Source of the DNA: Streptosporangium sp. NBC_01756
Lineage (GTDB): Bacteria; Actinomycetota; Actinomycetes; Streptosporangiales; Streptosporangiaceae
Assembly (NCBI RefSeq): GCF_035917975.1
Contig: NZ_CP109130.1
Location: 8,432,001 to 8,496,000, forward strand
Reading direction: 5' to 3'
Length of the DNA: 64,000 bases
The notes under the pieces are model-generated. The model searched no databases and had not been told where the DNA came from. It was given only the letters and a program-made list of their open reading frames with translations. Positions within the stretch are counted from its first letter, which is position 1; the number at the start of each line of letters is the position of its first letter. Made by a program: the position numbers and the translations under genes. Positions 52,570 to 61,688 of the stretch are shown in pieces.

Positions 52570-53379
52570 CTACGGGGCGGGCCTGGTGCCGATGACGACG
52601 GTGGCGTCCAGTTCGTCGGAACCGGCCACCCGCGCGGTCAGTCCGCTACGGGCGACGGTTTCGACGGTCTGCGGCGCCTGCCGCTCGCTCGTCTCGACCA
52701 GCAGATGACCGCCCGGTGCCAGCCACAGCGGCGCCTCGGCGATCACTCGCCGCACGACGTCAAGCCCGTCCGCGCCGCCGTCGAGCGCCACCTGCGGCTC
52801 GTGCACGCGAGCCTCGGGCGGCAGCAGCCCGATCGCCTCGGTGGGCACGTAGGGCGGGCTGGCGATCAGGACGTCGACGCGCCCCCGCAGCGTCGCCGGC
52901 AGCGGCTGATAAAGGTCGCCTCCGTACACCCGGCCACCGGCGGCGGCGAGGTTGCGACGGGCGCACTCCACCGCTGTGGGGTCGATGTCGGTGGCGTGCA
53001 ACTCGACCCCCTCCAGGGCCATGGCCAGCGCGGCGCCCATCGCGCCCGTCCCGCAGCACAGGTCGACGATGACAGGCCGTGGCCCGGCGGGGATCTGACG
53101 GGCGAGGGTGATGGCCTGCCGGATGAGGAACTCGGTCCGGGGGCGGGGGACGAAGACCCCGGGGCCGACGGCTATCCGCAGGCCGTAGAACTCCGCCCAG
53201 CCCAGGACGTGCTCAAGGGGCAGGCCGACGACGCGCTGCTCCACCATGACGGCAAGATTGTCCGGCGTCCGTGCCGTGGAGATGAGCAATCGTGCCTCAT
53301 CTTCGGCGAAGACACAGCCGGCGGCCCGCAGCCTGGTGACGATGACGGACGGTGGGAGCGGCGACGGGGAAAGCGACAT
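52570..53379 (-). CDS. PrmC/HemK-related N5-glutamine methyltransferase-like protein
   Basis: 269 aa. N-terminal helical domain (1-75) then SAM-binding motif I VDLCCGTGAMGAAL, and the catalytic tetrapeptide position reads SPPY (IASPPYVPTEAIG) where release-factor methyltransferase PrmC has NPPY. This, and the PLEHVLGWAEFYGLRIAVGPGVFVPRPRTE block, place it in the PrmC-related family of unknown substrate rather than true PrmC. The Asn-to-Ser change affects the residue that holds the glutamine amide, so another substrate, or none, is possible. Confidence 0.82.
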   Translation of the reverse strand: MSLSPSPLPPSVIVTRLRAAGCVFAEDEARLLISTARTPDNLAVMVEQRVVGLPLEHVLGWAEFYGLRIAVGPGVFVPRPRTEFLIRQAITLARQIPAGPRPVIVDLCCGTGAMGAALAMALEGVELHATDIDPTAVECARRNLAAAGGRVYGGDLYQPLPATLRGRVDVLIASPPYVPTEAIGLLPPEARVHEPQVALDGGADGLDVVRRVIAEAPLWLAPGGHLLVETSERQAPQTVETVARSGLTARVAGSDELDATVVIGTRPAP

Positions 53380-53596
53380 GAGAACCTTTCGGAATGCCGA
53401 AGGGCGCTCTCTCGGTCACCTATGCCGGGTGGACCGTACGGCCGTGAGGTGAGAGCACCCGGCCTGATACAGCGGTAATGGGTCTCACCTCCTTCTCGGT
53501 ACGTCCACTTCTGGAGAGGGAAACCCTACCAGCCGCATGCGGCGGACAGGTCCCGGTGCCCTCCTGGGGCGTCTCCAGGTCAGGGAGACGGGTCCG

Positions 53597-54592
53597 TCAG
53601 GCGAGCCCGTCGAGCACCTGCCTCTCCTTGGCGGGGTCGAGGCCGGGCCGGGGTCTGTCGGGGCGGAGCAGCGGGTCGCCCTCGGCCTGGAGCCAGGCCC
53701 AGGTGTCGCTGACCGTCTCCTGGATCGGACGGCAGCTGAGACCGGTGTTGTGGGCCGCGGAGACGTCCGAGTCGTGCATACCGCCGTACTCGGCGTCGTC
53801 GGGCAGCCAGATCGGCAGTTCGATCCACGGGCTGATGCCGGCTTCGTCGAGCACCTCGGGGGCGACCCAGACCAGCTCGGCCTTCGATCCGGTCACCTTC
53901 ACCGCTGCTTCGAGCAGCTCGCCCATGGTGGTGTGCCCGGAGTGGCTGACGGCGTTGAAGGCGCCGCCGACCCCGCGTTCGGCGGCGGTGAGCATCCATC
54001 CGGCCAGGTCCCTGGCGTCGATGTACTGCAGCGGGCGGCCGGGATCGCCGGGCGCCAGAACGCGACCGCCGCGCTCGATACGCCGCAGCCACCAGGGCAG
54101 CCTTCCCACGTTCTCGTAGGGGCCCAGCACCAGCCCGGCGCGGGCGAGCAGGGCTCGGTCGCCGAACTCCCGGAGGACGGCGAGTTCGCCGCCGCGCTTG
54201 GTGACGGCGTAGTCGTCGCTGTCGTCGGCGTCCGGATCGCCGTCGACCAGTGGCGCCTGTTCGTCGCCACCGAGCGGCATCGGCCACCGGTAGACCGACC
54301 GGCTGGAAACGTAGCCGTAGTGGCCGGCCCGGTCGGCGAGCAGCCCGCATGAGTCGCGGAGCACGCGCGGTGCTCCGCTCCAGGTGTCGATGACGGCGTC
54401 CCACTCCCGGCCGTCGACGGCCCGGCGCAGTGCCTCGGGGTCGGTCCGGTCGGCGATGATCGAGGTCACCGCTGCCTCGGCGGGCCGGCTCACCCCCCTG
54501 TTGAGCGTGGTGACCTCGGCGCCACGTGCCAGCGCCGTCTCCACCACGGCCCGGCCTACAAAATGCGTCCCACCTAGTACAAGAAGTCTCAT
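53597..54592 (-). CDS. NAD-dependent epimerase/dehydratase family protein
   Basis: 331 aa extended short-chain dehydrogenase/reductase. The Rossmann glycine motif is near the start (LLVLGGTHFVGRAVV), YGYVSSRSVY follows, and DDYAVTKRGGE replaces the usual YxxxK region (Y and K kept). The C-terminal part PLQYIDARDLAGWML is a common substrate-domain block. It resembles mRNA-binding/reductase-like SDR proteins of Streptomyces; substrate unknown. ATG 54592. Confidence 0.85.
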   Translation of the reverse strand: MRLLVLGGTHFVGRAVVETALARGAEVTTLNRGVSRPAEAAVTSIIADRTDPEALRRAVDGREWDAVIDTWSGAPRVLRDSCGLLADRAGHYGYVSSRSVYRWPMPLGGDEQAPLVDGDPDADDSDDYAVTKRGGELAVLREFGDRALLARAGLVLGPYENVGRLPWWLRRIERGGRVLAPGDPGRPLQYIDARDLAGWMLTAAERGVGGAFNAVSHSGHTTMGELLEAAVKVTGSKAELVWVAPEVLDEAGISPWIELPIWLPDDAEYGGMHDSDVSAAHNTGLSCRPIQETVSDTWAWLQAEGDPLLRPDRPRPGLDPAKERQVLDGLA

Positions 54593-54725
54593 ATCGCCCA
54601 GCTTGCTCCAAGCGGAACGGGCCTCGCCTCGGATCCGCTCAGAGCTTGACCTTCTTCGCTGAGGGCATAGCCGTGCCGTTCTCTCCGCGTGGGGAGTCGT
54701 CAGCGCCTCCTCGGCGTGACGCCGA

Positions 54726-55589
54726 CTACCAGTGCGCGGGGCGGGTGAGGGCCGCCGGCAGTTTGGCGGTGGTATCGCCCCTGGCGGCGTTGAGCTGAGA
54801 CTGGGTAAGGAAGATACTGCCGGTGAGGTCGGCGCCGCTCAGATCGGCGTCTCGCAGGTCGGCACCGATCAGGTCGGCGTCTCGCAGGTCGGCGCCCCGC
54901 AGATCGGCGGCGATGAGGTAGGCCCCGCGGAGGTTGGCGCCCCGCAGGTCGGCGCCTCTGAGTTTGGCCCCGATGAGATCGGCGCCCCTCCGGTCCTTCT
55001 TACGGCCCGCCACCCCGGCCCGCACGAGTTCGCTCGTGCGCAGCAGCAGGGCGTTGACGTCGCTCCGGTGCGCTGCCACGTCCAACTCCGTGAGCTCCTG
55101 CGCGCTGCCGCCGGTGAGGCGTTCGGTCTCCTCCAGCGCGCGGCGCAGCTCGCCGTACAGGGGGCGGGCCGGTGGCAGTGTCAGAGCTTCGGCCAGATAC
55201 CACAGGAGTTCGTGGAGCTGCCGCATGACAGGGAACACGTCGAACATCTGCCGGGCGGTGTGCGGAGCATGCCGCCAGTCCTGTCCGCCGAAGGTGGCCT
55301 GGGAGACCTTCTGTCCCGCGCCGAAGCAGTCGAAGACGGTGCAGCCGGAAAAGCCCCGCTGCCGCAGCTGGGTGTGGATGCCGCAGCGGAAGTCGGCCTG
55401 CAGGTTGGAGCAGGGCTGCCCGGCGGCCTTGTTGGTCGCGAAGTCGGCCGAGGCGGCGAAGGGCAGCGCGACACAGCACAGTCCGAAACAGTTGCCGCAG
55501 TCGGACAGCAGGTTGAGGCCGGCGGCATCAGGAGACGGGTGTCCGTGCTTTTGTGACAACGTGCCTGAGCTCCTGCTACGAGGGAGCAC
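54726..55589 (-). CDS. Pentapeptide repeat protein with N-terminal cysteine cluster
   Basis: About 287 aa. The N-terminal part has SDCGNCFGLCCVALPF and further cysteines (QPCSNL, FRCGIH, GCTVFDCFGAG), a probable metal-binding module. The C-terminal part has about 14 A(D/N)L-type pentapeptides (GADLIGAKLRGADLRGANLR), which fold as a right-handed quadrilateral beta-helix; in some proteins this mimics DNA and protects gyrase from quinolones. Start uncertain: GTG 55589, or TTG 55559 which has AGGAG upstream. Nothing is seen in 55590-55984. Confidence 0.85.
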   Translation of the reverse strand: MLPRSRSSGTLSQKHGHPSPDAAGLNLLSDCGNCFGLCCVALPFAASADFATNKAAGQPCSNLQADFRCGIHTQLRQRGFSGCTVFDCFGAGQKVSQATFGGQDWRHAPHTARQMFDVFPVMRQLHELLWYLAEALTLPPARPLYGELRRALEETERLTGGSAQELTELDVAAHRSDVNALLLRTSELVRAGVAGRKKDRRGADLIGAKLRGADLRGANLRGAYLIAADLRGADLRDADLIGADLRDADLSGADLTGSIFLTQSQLNAARGDTTAKLPAALTRPAHW

Positions 55590-55984
55590 CGCTTCTTGGC
55601 GTGCTCGGGATGAGACTGCATTTTCTCAGAACCCGATGCTACCGGCTCGCTCCGGATGCCACCGGCCGCGCCGGCTGTCGCTTCCTCCGCCGGTGAGGGG
55701 GCAGACCTCGCCCTGCTCGACGGGGCCGAGTCGGTGCCGGCCGTCATCGCGCACGGAGACGACCTGGAGGCCGCGCTGACCCGGTACGAGCCGCCGCGGC
55801 CGAAGGGTCGGCCCAAGGTCTGGAAATGTGTTTCGCTCCGGACGCGCCGCGTGCCACGGTTGATTTTTTCACCGGTGACGGCGTGCCCGTGGAGCACTGA
55901 GTCGTGGTCCGTCCACTCGAACCCGTACCATCGGTCCCGATTCTCCCTGTCCGACGGCGGGGTATCCCCGCTCAAGGAGATCTG

Positions 55985-56509
55985 ATGACCTGGACCGCTC
56001 CGCAGAGCACACGCGCCGACGTGCCGCCGGTCGGTGATGAGCGCACCCTCCTGGAAGCCTGGCTCGACCATCACCGGCAGACCCTTGCGCTGAAATGCGC
56101 CGGGCTGACTCCCGAACAGCTCACACTGCGCAGCGTCGAACCGTCGGGCTTGACGTTGCTCGGTCTGGTGCGCCACATGGCGGAGGTGGAGCGCTCCTGG
56201 TTCCGGCGCAGGTTCGCCGGCGAACCGGTCGACTTCCTGTACTGCGACACGGATACCAACCCCGACGGCGACATCGACGACATCGATGCCGCCGACGCGG
56301 AGGCGGACTTCGCAACCTTTGCCCGTGAGATCGAACTGGCCCGGGTGGCGGCGGCCGGGCATTCCCTCGAGGAGACCTTCCACCACGCACACCGGCAGGT
56401 CGAGATGAGCCTGCGCTGGGTGTTCCTCCATATGATCGAGGAGTACGCCCGCCACAACGGCCACGCGGACCTTCTCCGCGAACGGATCGACGGCGCCACC
56501 GGGGAGTGA
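55985..56509 (+). CDS. DinB-family protein (DUF664), possible mycothiol-dependent enzyme
   Basis: 174 aa four-helix bundle. The metal-site histidines fall in LGLVRHMAEVERSWF, GHSLEETFHH and EEYARHNGHADLLRE, the usual three-helix pattern of DinB/YfiT proteins. Actinobacterial DUF664 members use mycothiol or bacillithiol analogues as thiol cofactor in isomerase or transferase reactions. AAGGAG precedes ATG. It stands alone. Confidence 0.87.
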   Translation: MTWTAPQSTRADVPPVGDERTLLEAWLDHHRQTLALKCAGLTPEQLTLRSVEPSGLTLLGLVRHMAEVERSWFRRRFAGEPVDFLYCDTDTNPDGDIDDIDAADAEADFATFAREIELARVAAAGHSLEETFHHAHRQVEMSLRWVFLHMIEEYARHNGHADLLRERIDGATGE

Positions 56510-56581
56510 GACCGAGACGGCGCGGTCGGGCCTCGGGACGGCCGCAGAATGCGCCGCCCCGCCGGGTGAATGCCGCCGGTT

Positions 56582-57316
56582 TCAGAGGCCCATGCGTGCG
56601 ACGATGCCGTCGAGCACACAGTCCAGCCCGGTCTCGAACCGCCACTGCGGGTCGTCCTTGCGGGCGGCGTTGTCAAGGTAGCGCTGGTAGGCCGGGTAGC
56701 GGCCGGTGCCTATGAGCCACATCATCTGCGGCGCCAGTCCCTCCCTCGTCTCGTCACCGCTGGACCATCCCCGGCCCTCCATCAGCCGGAGCACGGCGAT
56801 CTCGGAATGGGTGGCGCCGTGTACGTAGGAGTCGACGGTGTAGACGACGGCCATCATGGTGTCGGCGTCCAGCCCCAGGTCGTCGAGCGCGGTCAGCGCC
56901 CGCTCCGCCACGGCCATCCGGTTCGGGGTCAGGGAGAACGTCACCTGCGGGGTGAGTTCGGTGAGCCATGGATGCCTCAGCATCAGGGCGCGGGTGTGCA
57001 GGGCGAGAGTCCGCAAAGTCTCCCGCCAGCCGGTGGCGTCGGAAGGTTCCAGTTCGGCGTGGACCAGGTCGACCATCAACTCCAGGACGTCGTCCTTGCC
57101 TGACACGTAGCGGTACGCCGCCATGGGGGCGACACCCAGCTCGGTGGCCAGACGTCGCATGGTGATGGCGTCAAGCCCCTCCGCGTCGGCGATCTCTACT
57201 GCCGTGGCGGCGATCCGATGGGGCGTGAGTGGCTGGCGGGGTGCCGATGCGGGGCGTTCAAGACGTTCCCACAGGGAGGTGTGCGCCCTGTCGTCGCCCT
57301 TCTTCTGAGCGGCCAC
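56582..57316 (-). CDS. TetR-family regulator
   Basis: 244 aa with helix-turn-helix at about 31-78 (TPHRIAATAVEIADAEG, MRRLATELGVAPMAAYRYV) and a TetR_C tetracycline-repressor-like ligand domain. It resembles the TetR protein at 5432-6193 in layout. Divergent from the arginase-GNAT gene, with a large nested inverted repeat (57345-57417) just upstream of its start, so autoregulation and control of that gene are expected. Confidence 0.88.
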   Translation of the reverse strand: MAAQKKGDDRAHTSLWERLERPASAPRQPLTPHRIAATAVEIADAEGLDAITMRRLATELGVAPMAAYRYVSGKDDVLELMVDLVHAELEPSDATGWRETLRTLALHTRALMLRHPWLTELTPQVTFSLTPNRMAVAERALTALDDLGLDADTMMAVVYTVDSYVHGATHSEIAVLRLMEGRGWSSGDETREGLAPQMMWLIGTGRYPAYQRYLDNAARKDDPQWRFETGLDCVLDGIVARMGL

Positions 57317-57344
57317 GGATGCGGCCTCCTTCCTGGTCGCGATG

Positions 57345-57417
57345 TGTACATCGCATCAGAATTATACAACGTACACCAACATGTGTACGTTGTATTCGCG
57401 TAGATGCGATGTACACA
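57345..57417. promoter_or_regulatory. Nested double inverted repeat, TetR operator
   Basis: Inner repeat ATACAACGTACAC (57365-57377) and GTGTACGTTGTAT (57384-57396), perfect 13-bp arms with a 6-base spacer. Outer repeat GTGTACATCGCATC (57345-57358) and GATGCGATGTACAC (57404-57417), perfect 14-bp arms around nearly the same centre. All four arms contain GTAC, suggesting four half-sites for one protein. The outer left arm is 29 bases from the tetR start. Confidence 0.75.
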
Positions 57418-57577
57418 GAGCGCGAACCCAGAGCCGCCCGTACGCGACCTGACATCCAGGCGGAGACGGACCGGATCCGCCATCAGGGATGCCTTGACGA
57501 CAGCTGAAGGAATTCGAAGTAGACCTTGCTGATCGGAACACGCGAAACTGTGACCTCGCGACATGAGGAGTAGAGCG

Positions 57578-59041
57578 TTGTACCAGGTAACGGTGGTTGA
57601 GGTGCCCCAGTGGCAGGGATCGTCCTCGTCGACGGCCGCCCGGCTGGCCGCCGGGGCGGACCGGCTGGCCGCCATGGTCCCCGACGCCGAGCACGTACGC
57701 GTGGCGATCGGCGAGACCCTCGCGGAGACCGCTGCGAGGACCCGTGACGCGCTTTCGCGGATCGAGAGCGGCTTCGTGGTCACGGTCGGCGGAGACTGCG
57801 GTGTGGAGCTCGAACCGATCTCGGCGGCCCTGCGGCAGCACGGTGACCGGTTGACGGTCGTATGGTTCGACGCTCACGGCGATCTCAACACCCCCGACTC
57901 GTCCCCTTCGGGCGCCTTCCACGGCATGGTGCTGCGCACACTCCTCGGTGACGGGCCCCCCGACCTGGTGCCCGACCAGGCGCTCCGACCGGAGCAGGTC
58001 GTCCTCGCCGGGGTCCGCGCGCTGGATTCCGGCGAATCCGATTTCATACGGGAGGCGGGCCTGGGTGATCTGTCCGCACTCGCAGACGGGGCGGTGCTCT
58101 ACATCCATCTCGACCTCGACGTGCTCGACCCGGAGGTTTTCGGCTCCGTCGGCACCCCGGAACCCGGAGGGCTGCTCCCCGAGGGGCTGATCGATCAGAT
58201 CGCCGCCCTGGCCTCGCGGTTCGAGATCGTGGGACTGGGTGTGACCGAATACGAGCCCGCACGTCCCCAGGACGAAGACCTGCTCGCCAAGCTGGTCCCC
58301 GAACTCGTGAGGCTCTGCGGCGCCTCGGCCGCCTGGCAGATCGAACGGCGTGCCGTCCAGGCCTGGCCCGCCTCGTCCGTGGAGGACCGCGGGGGCTGGC
58401 GGTTGAGGCACACCCCCGGCGTGACCCGGAGACGCTCGAACTCCGCGCTGCCCCTGTTCGGCCGGGCACCCATGATCGACGAGGTCGAGACCTTCTACGG
58501 AGAACGGGGACAGCCGGCATGCGTCCAGGTGTGTCCCGCCGAGCACCATCGCTCGCTCGACGCCTCGCTGGCGGCCCGCGGCTACATCCTCAACGGCAGG
58601 ACCTTGGTGCTCACCGCCCCGACCGCCGACGTCATCGCCGCGACCGCCGCGACCACCCCCGTCGAAACGGTGGACGACCGTGCCCGCTGGCCCCGGCTCT
58701 TCGCCGAGCTGAACGACCGCCCGGACGGCAGCGAGGTCATCGCCCGTATCGCCGCTCCCACCGCATTCCTGGCCGTCACGACCGCCGGGCGGACGGCCGG
58801 CATGGGCCTCTTCGTGGCCGACTCCGGCTGGGCGGGCGTCTTCTGCATGGCGACCCATCCCGGCCACCGCCGCCGGGGCGTCGCGACCGCGGTCCTGGGC
58901 GCCGGTGCCCGCTGGGCGGCCGATCAGGGAGCCGGCCGTCTCTATCTCCAGGTTGAAGAGGAGAACGAAGCGGCCCGCGCCCTCTACACCCGGATCGGAT
59001 TCACCCCCTCACACAGCTATCACTACCGATCCCGGCGCTGA
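57578..59041 (+). CDS. Arginase-family domain fused to GNAT acetyltransferase
   Basis: 487 aa. N-terminal ureohydrolase fold (1-260) with metal motifs GGDCGVE (histidine of the usual GGDH replaced by cysteine), DAHGDLNTP and HLDLDVLDP; it would hydrolyse a guanidino or related amide substrate if active. From about residue 265 (RAVQAWPASSVEDRGGW, RRRSNSALPL) it becomes a GNAT of the Rv0428c type, with the acetyl-CoA loop HPGHRRRGVATAVLGA and LYLQVEEENEAARALY. One frame throughout, no frameshift. TTG 57578 with GAGGAG upstream is preferred; ATG 57563 has no ribosome site. Confidence 0.85.
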   Translation: MYQVTVVEVPQWQGSSSSTAARLAAGADRLAAMVPDAEHVRVAIGETLAETAARTRDALSRIESGFVVTVGGDCGVELEPISAALRQHGDRLTVVWFDAHGDLNTPDSSPSGAFHGMVLRTLLGDGPPDLVPDQALRPEQVVLAGVRALDSGESDFIREAGLGDLSALADGAVLYIHLDLDVLDPEVFGSVGTPEPGGLLPEGLIDQIAALASRFEIVGLGVTEYEPARPQDEDLLAKLVPELVRLCGASAAWQIERRAVQAWPASSVEDRGGWRLRHTPGVTRRRSNSALPLFGRAPMIDEVETFYGERGQPACVQVCPAEHHRSLDASLAARGYILNGRTLVLTAPTADVIAATAATTPVETVDDRARWPRLFAELNDRPDGSEVIARIAAPTAFLAVTTAGRTAGMGLFVADSGWAGVFCMATHPGHRRRGVATAVLGAGARWAADQGAGRLYLQVEEENEAARALYTRIGFTPSHSYHYRSRR

Positions 59042-59088
59042 GCCCCGCCGGACCGAAGGTCTCGGCGAGGCCGACCGGCCGCGGAGCC

Positions 59089-59697
59089 TCACGCCTCTGC
59101 CATCGGGCCGGGCTGTACGCCGGTGATGGCGAGGGTGAGCAGCCGGTCGGCCTCGGCCGCGCCGTCGGGTTCCCGCTCGGTGGCCAGTGAGATGGCGTTG
59201 ACGAGCTTCAGCAGGTCGGTGATGGCGACGTCGGAGCGGATGGCACGTGCCTGGCGTGCGCCCTCCAGCAGTTCACCGCCGGCGTTCAGGATCATCGTGT
59301 GGCAGGTGTCGCCCCAGGTCGAGTCACTGTCGTGGGCGCCGCGCAGCAGCGACGTCGCCAGGCCGCGGTTGGACGCGGCGTGTACGCCGACGGCGCGCAG
59401 CCAGGCGATCAGCGCGGGCCCGGGGTCGAGTTCGGCGGCCAGGCGGCGCGCGCCCGCGCAGAGGGACTCCACCTTGTCCCGGAAGACGGCCTCCAGCAGC
59501 GCCTGGCGGGAGGGGAAGTGCCGGTGCAGGGTGGCGGAGCCGACCCCGGCATGCCGGGCGATCTCCTCCAGTGAGGCCTCGGCCCCGTGCCGGGCGATGG
59601 CGGCTTCGGCGGCGACGAGGATCCGGTCGTAGTTGCGGCGCGCGTCGGCGCGCGCCGGCCGCCCGGTCGGGATCGGCGCGGCACTGCCCTGGGACAT
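59089..59697 (-). CDS. TetR-family regulator
   Basis: 202 aa. Helix-turn-helix at about 22-68 (NYDRILVAAEAAIARHGAEA, LEEIARHAGVGSATLHRHF), then a C-terminal domain common in repressors beside NAD(P)H-binding oxidoreductases. GGAGG precedes ATG 59697. It is divergent from the NmrA-like gene; the 118-bp gap has GGGGTGG and CCACCCC in inverted orientation, a possible operator. Confidence 0.88.
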   Translation of the reverse strand: MSQGSAAPIPTGRPARADARRNYDRILVAAEAAIARHGAEASLEEIARHAGVGSATLHRHFPSRQALLEAVFRDKVESLCAGARRLAAELDPGPALIAWLRAVGVHAASNRGLATSLLRGAHDSDSTWGDTCHTMILNAGGELLEGARQARAIRSDVAITDLLKLVNAISLATEREPDGAAEADRLLTLAITGVQPGPMAEA

Positions 59698-59815
59698 CGA
59701 ACCTCCGGTGAACTTGCCAAACGGGGTGGTCCTCCATATCGTAGCCGAACATAAACGGAAGGCCACCCCACTTATTGGGATGGCCCCTCTGGGCAAACGA
59801 CCTCCAGGAGAGACC

Positions 59816-60739
59816 GTGGACACCGGAAAGACCATCGTGGTGGTAGGCGCGACCGGACTGCAGGGCGGCGTCGTGACGGCGCATCTGCTCGCCGGCGGCT
59901 GGCAGGTGCGGGCACTGACCCGCGATCCGGCCGGCGCGTCGGCGAAAGCCCTGGCCGGAGTGGGCGCGCAGATCGTACGCGGCGAGATGGATGACACCGC
60001 CTCCCTGATCGCGGCGGTGGAGGGCGCCTACGGCATGTTCAGCGTCCAGCCCACCGTCGGTTCCCCCGGCACCGCGCCGGACTTCACCGCGGACGACGAG
60101 GTCCGCTGGGGGGTCAATGTGGCCGAAGCGGCCCATGCCGCCGGTATCCGGCATCTCGTCTACACCTCCGTCGCCGGGGCGGGCCGCCACGACAGTGAGG
60201 CGCTGCCGCAGAATCTGGTGAGCAAGTGGCGGATCGAACGGCACATCGCCGAGCTCGGCCTACCTGCGACGATCTTGCGGCCGGCCTCCTTCATGGAGAA
60301 CTACACCGGCGGATATCACCTGCACGACGGTACGGTGACCACCGCGTTCGAGCCGGACGTGCCGCAGCAGATCATGGCCGTCGACGACGTCGGCGTCTTC
60401 ACCGCGCTGGCCTTCGCCCACCCGGCCGAGTGGATCGGCCGGGTGATCGACCTGGCCGGTGACGAGCTGACCCCCCGGCGGATCGCCGAAGCCATCGGGG
60501 AGTCGATCGGCCGGCCCCTGCCGTACGTGCAGATTCCGATCGAGGCGATCCGGCAGGTCGGTGCGGAGTTCGCGTTCGCCTACGAATGGCTCAACGAACG
60601 TGGCTACCGGGCCGACATCGCCGCCGCGCGGCAGATTCACCCCGGTCTGATGGACTTCCGCACCTGGCTTGAGCGGACCGGTGCGGCTCAGATCACGGCG
60701 TTCCTCACCGCCCGACGCGCTGGGGAGCGGGACGCGTGA
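59816..60739 (+). CDS. NmrA-like NAD(P)-binding protein
   Basis: 307 aa atypical short-chain dehydrogenase. Glycine motif VVVGATGLQGGVV at the start, then RALTRDP for NADP preference, HLVYTSVAGAGRH and PATILRPASFMENY. NmrA/HSCARG proteins sense the NAD(P) state or reduce quinones. GTG 59816 with AGGAGAG upstream is chosen. The next gene's GTG overlaps its stop (GTGA), so the pair forms an operon. Confidence 0.87.
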   Translation: MDTGKTIVVVGATGLQGGVVTAHLLAGGWQVRALTRDPAGASAKALAGVGAQIVRGEMDDTASLIAAVEGAYGMFSVQPTVGSPGTAPDFTADDEVRWGVNVAEAAHAAGIRHLVYTSVAGAGRHDSEALPQNLVSKWRIERHIAELGLPATILRPASFMENYTGGYHLHDGTVTTAFEPDVPQQIMAVDDVGVFTALAFAHPAEWIGRVIDLAGDELTPRRIAEAIGESIGRPLPYVQIPIEAIRQVGAEFAFAYEWLNERGYRADIAAARQIHPGLMDFRTWLERTGAAQITAFLTARRAGERDA

Positions 60740-61671
60740 GCGGTCAGGGGCCCGACCTCGGGCGCATCGGGGTCTGGGCGGGCGGCCTGGACGACTATCC
60801 CATGGCCGGGGTCCGCGACGCCGCGGCGGCCATCGAAGACGCGGGCTACGGAACGCTGTGGTTCCCTGAGACGACCGGTCGCGAAGCCATGGCGCAGGCC
60901 GGGGTCCTGCTGTCGGCCACCCGGCGGATCGTGGTGGCCGCCGGAGCCGCCGACATCTACGCGCGCGACGCGGTGACCGCCGCAGCCGGACAGCGCACCC
61001 TGGATGAGGCGTTCCCCGGACGTTTTCTGCTCGGACTCTGGGAGAGCCATCCCAGCCTTGCCGAAGACGTCCGCGGCCACCGTTTCGGCCCCCCGCCGGA
61101 GACCATGCGCGGCTACCTGGACGCGATGGACGCCGCGCCGTCCGTATCACCATCACCCATGCCGCGCCGGGTGCTCGCGGCGCTGGGTGCGGAGATGCTC
61201 GAACTCGCGGGTGAACGGACCTGGGGCGCGCACCCGTTGGGCATGCCGGTCCAGCACACCAGGAACGCCAGGGCCGTGCTCGGGCCGGAGGCGCTGCTGG
61301 CCGTCACCCAGCTCGTCATCTTGGATCCGGACCGCTCGAACTCCGCCGAACTGGCGAGGTCCTTCGCTGCCGCGTTGCTCCCCAACCGGCGCGCGTTACT
61401 GCACGACCTGGGGTTCGAGGAGGTCGACTCCCTGGACGACCGGCTCGTCGATGCGCTGGTGGTCCGTGGGAGCACCGACGACATCGCGTATCGCGTCGGA
61501 GAACACCTTGAGGCCGGCGCCGACCATGTAAGTCTCTACGTCCTCACGGCCACTCCCCGGACGCCGCCCATCCGGCAGTGGCGCGAACTCGCCGGCGTCG
61601 CAGTGCGGTGGCAGGATGGTGCGGACCACTCGAAGTTCACGCCCGGCACCACGAATCGATATTCGCCATAG
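60736..61671 (+). CDS. LLM-class F420-dependent oxidoreductase-like protein
   Basis: 311 aa luciferase-like (TIM barrel) protein of the F420-dependent type: IGVWAGGLDDYP at the first strand, YGTLWFPETTGREA, RFLLGLWESHP and MPRRVLAALGAEMLELAGE. It probably uses cofactor F420 to reduce or oxidise a small molecule. Start overlaps the NmrA-like stop. The C-terminal end (about 290-311) is longer than expected. Confidence 0.87.
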   Translation: MSGQGPDLGRIGVWAGGLDDYPMAGVRDAAAAIEDAGYGTLWFPETTGREAMAQAGVLLSATRRIVVAAGAADIYARDAVTAAAGQRTLDEAFPGRFLLGLWESHPSLAEDVRGHRFGPPPETMRGYLDAMDAAPSVSPSPMPRRVLAALGAEMLELAGERTWGAHPLGMPVQHTRNARAVLGPEALLAVTQLVILDPDRSNSAELARSFAAALLPNRRALLHDLGFEEVDSLDDRLVDALVVRGSTDDIAYRVGEHLEAGADHVSLYVLTATPRTPPIRQWRELAGVAVRWQDGADHSKFTPGTTNRYSP

Positions 61672-61688
61672 AGAAATGGGAAGGACCC

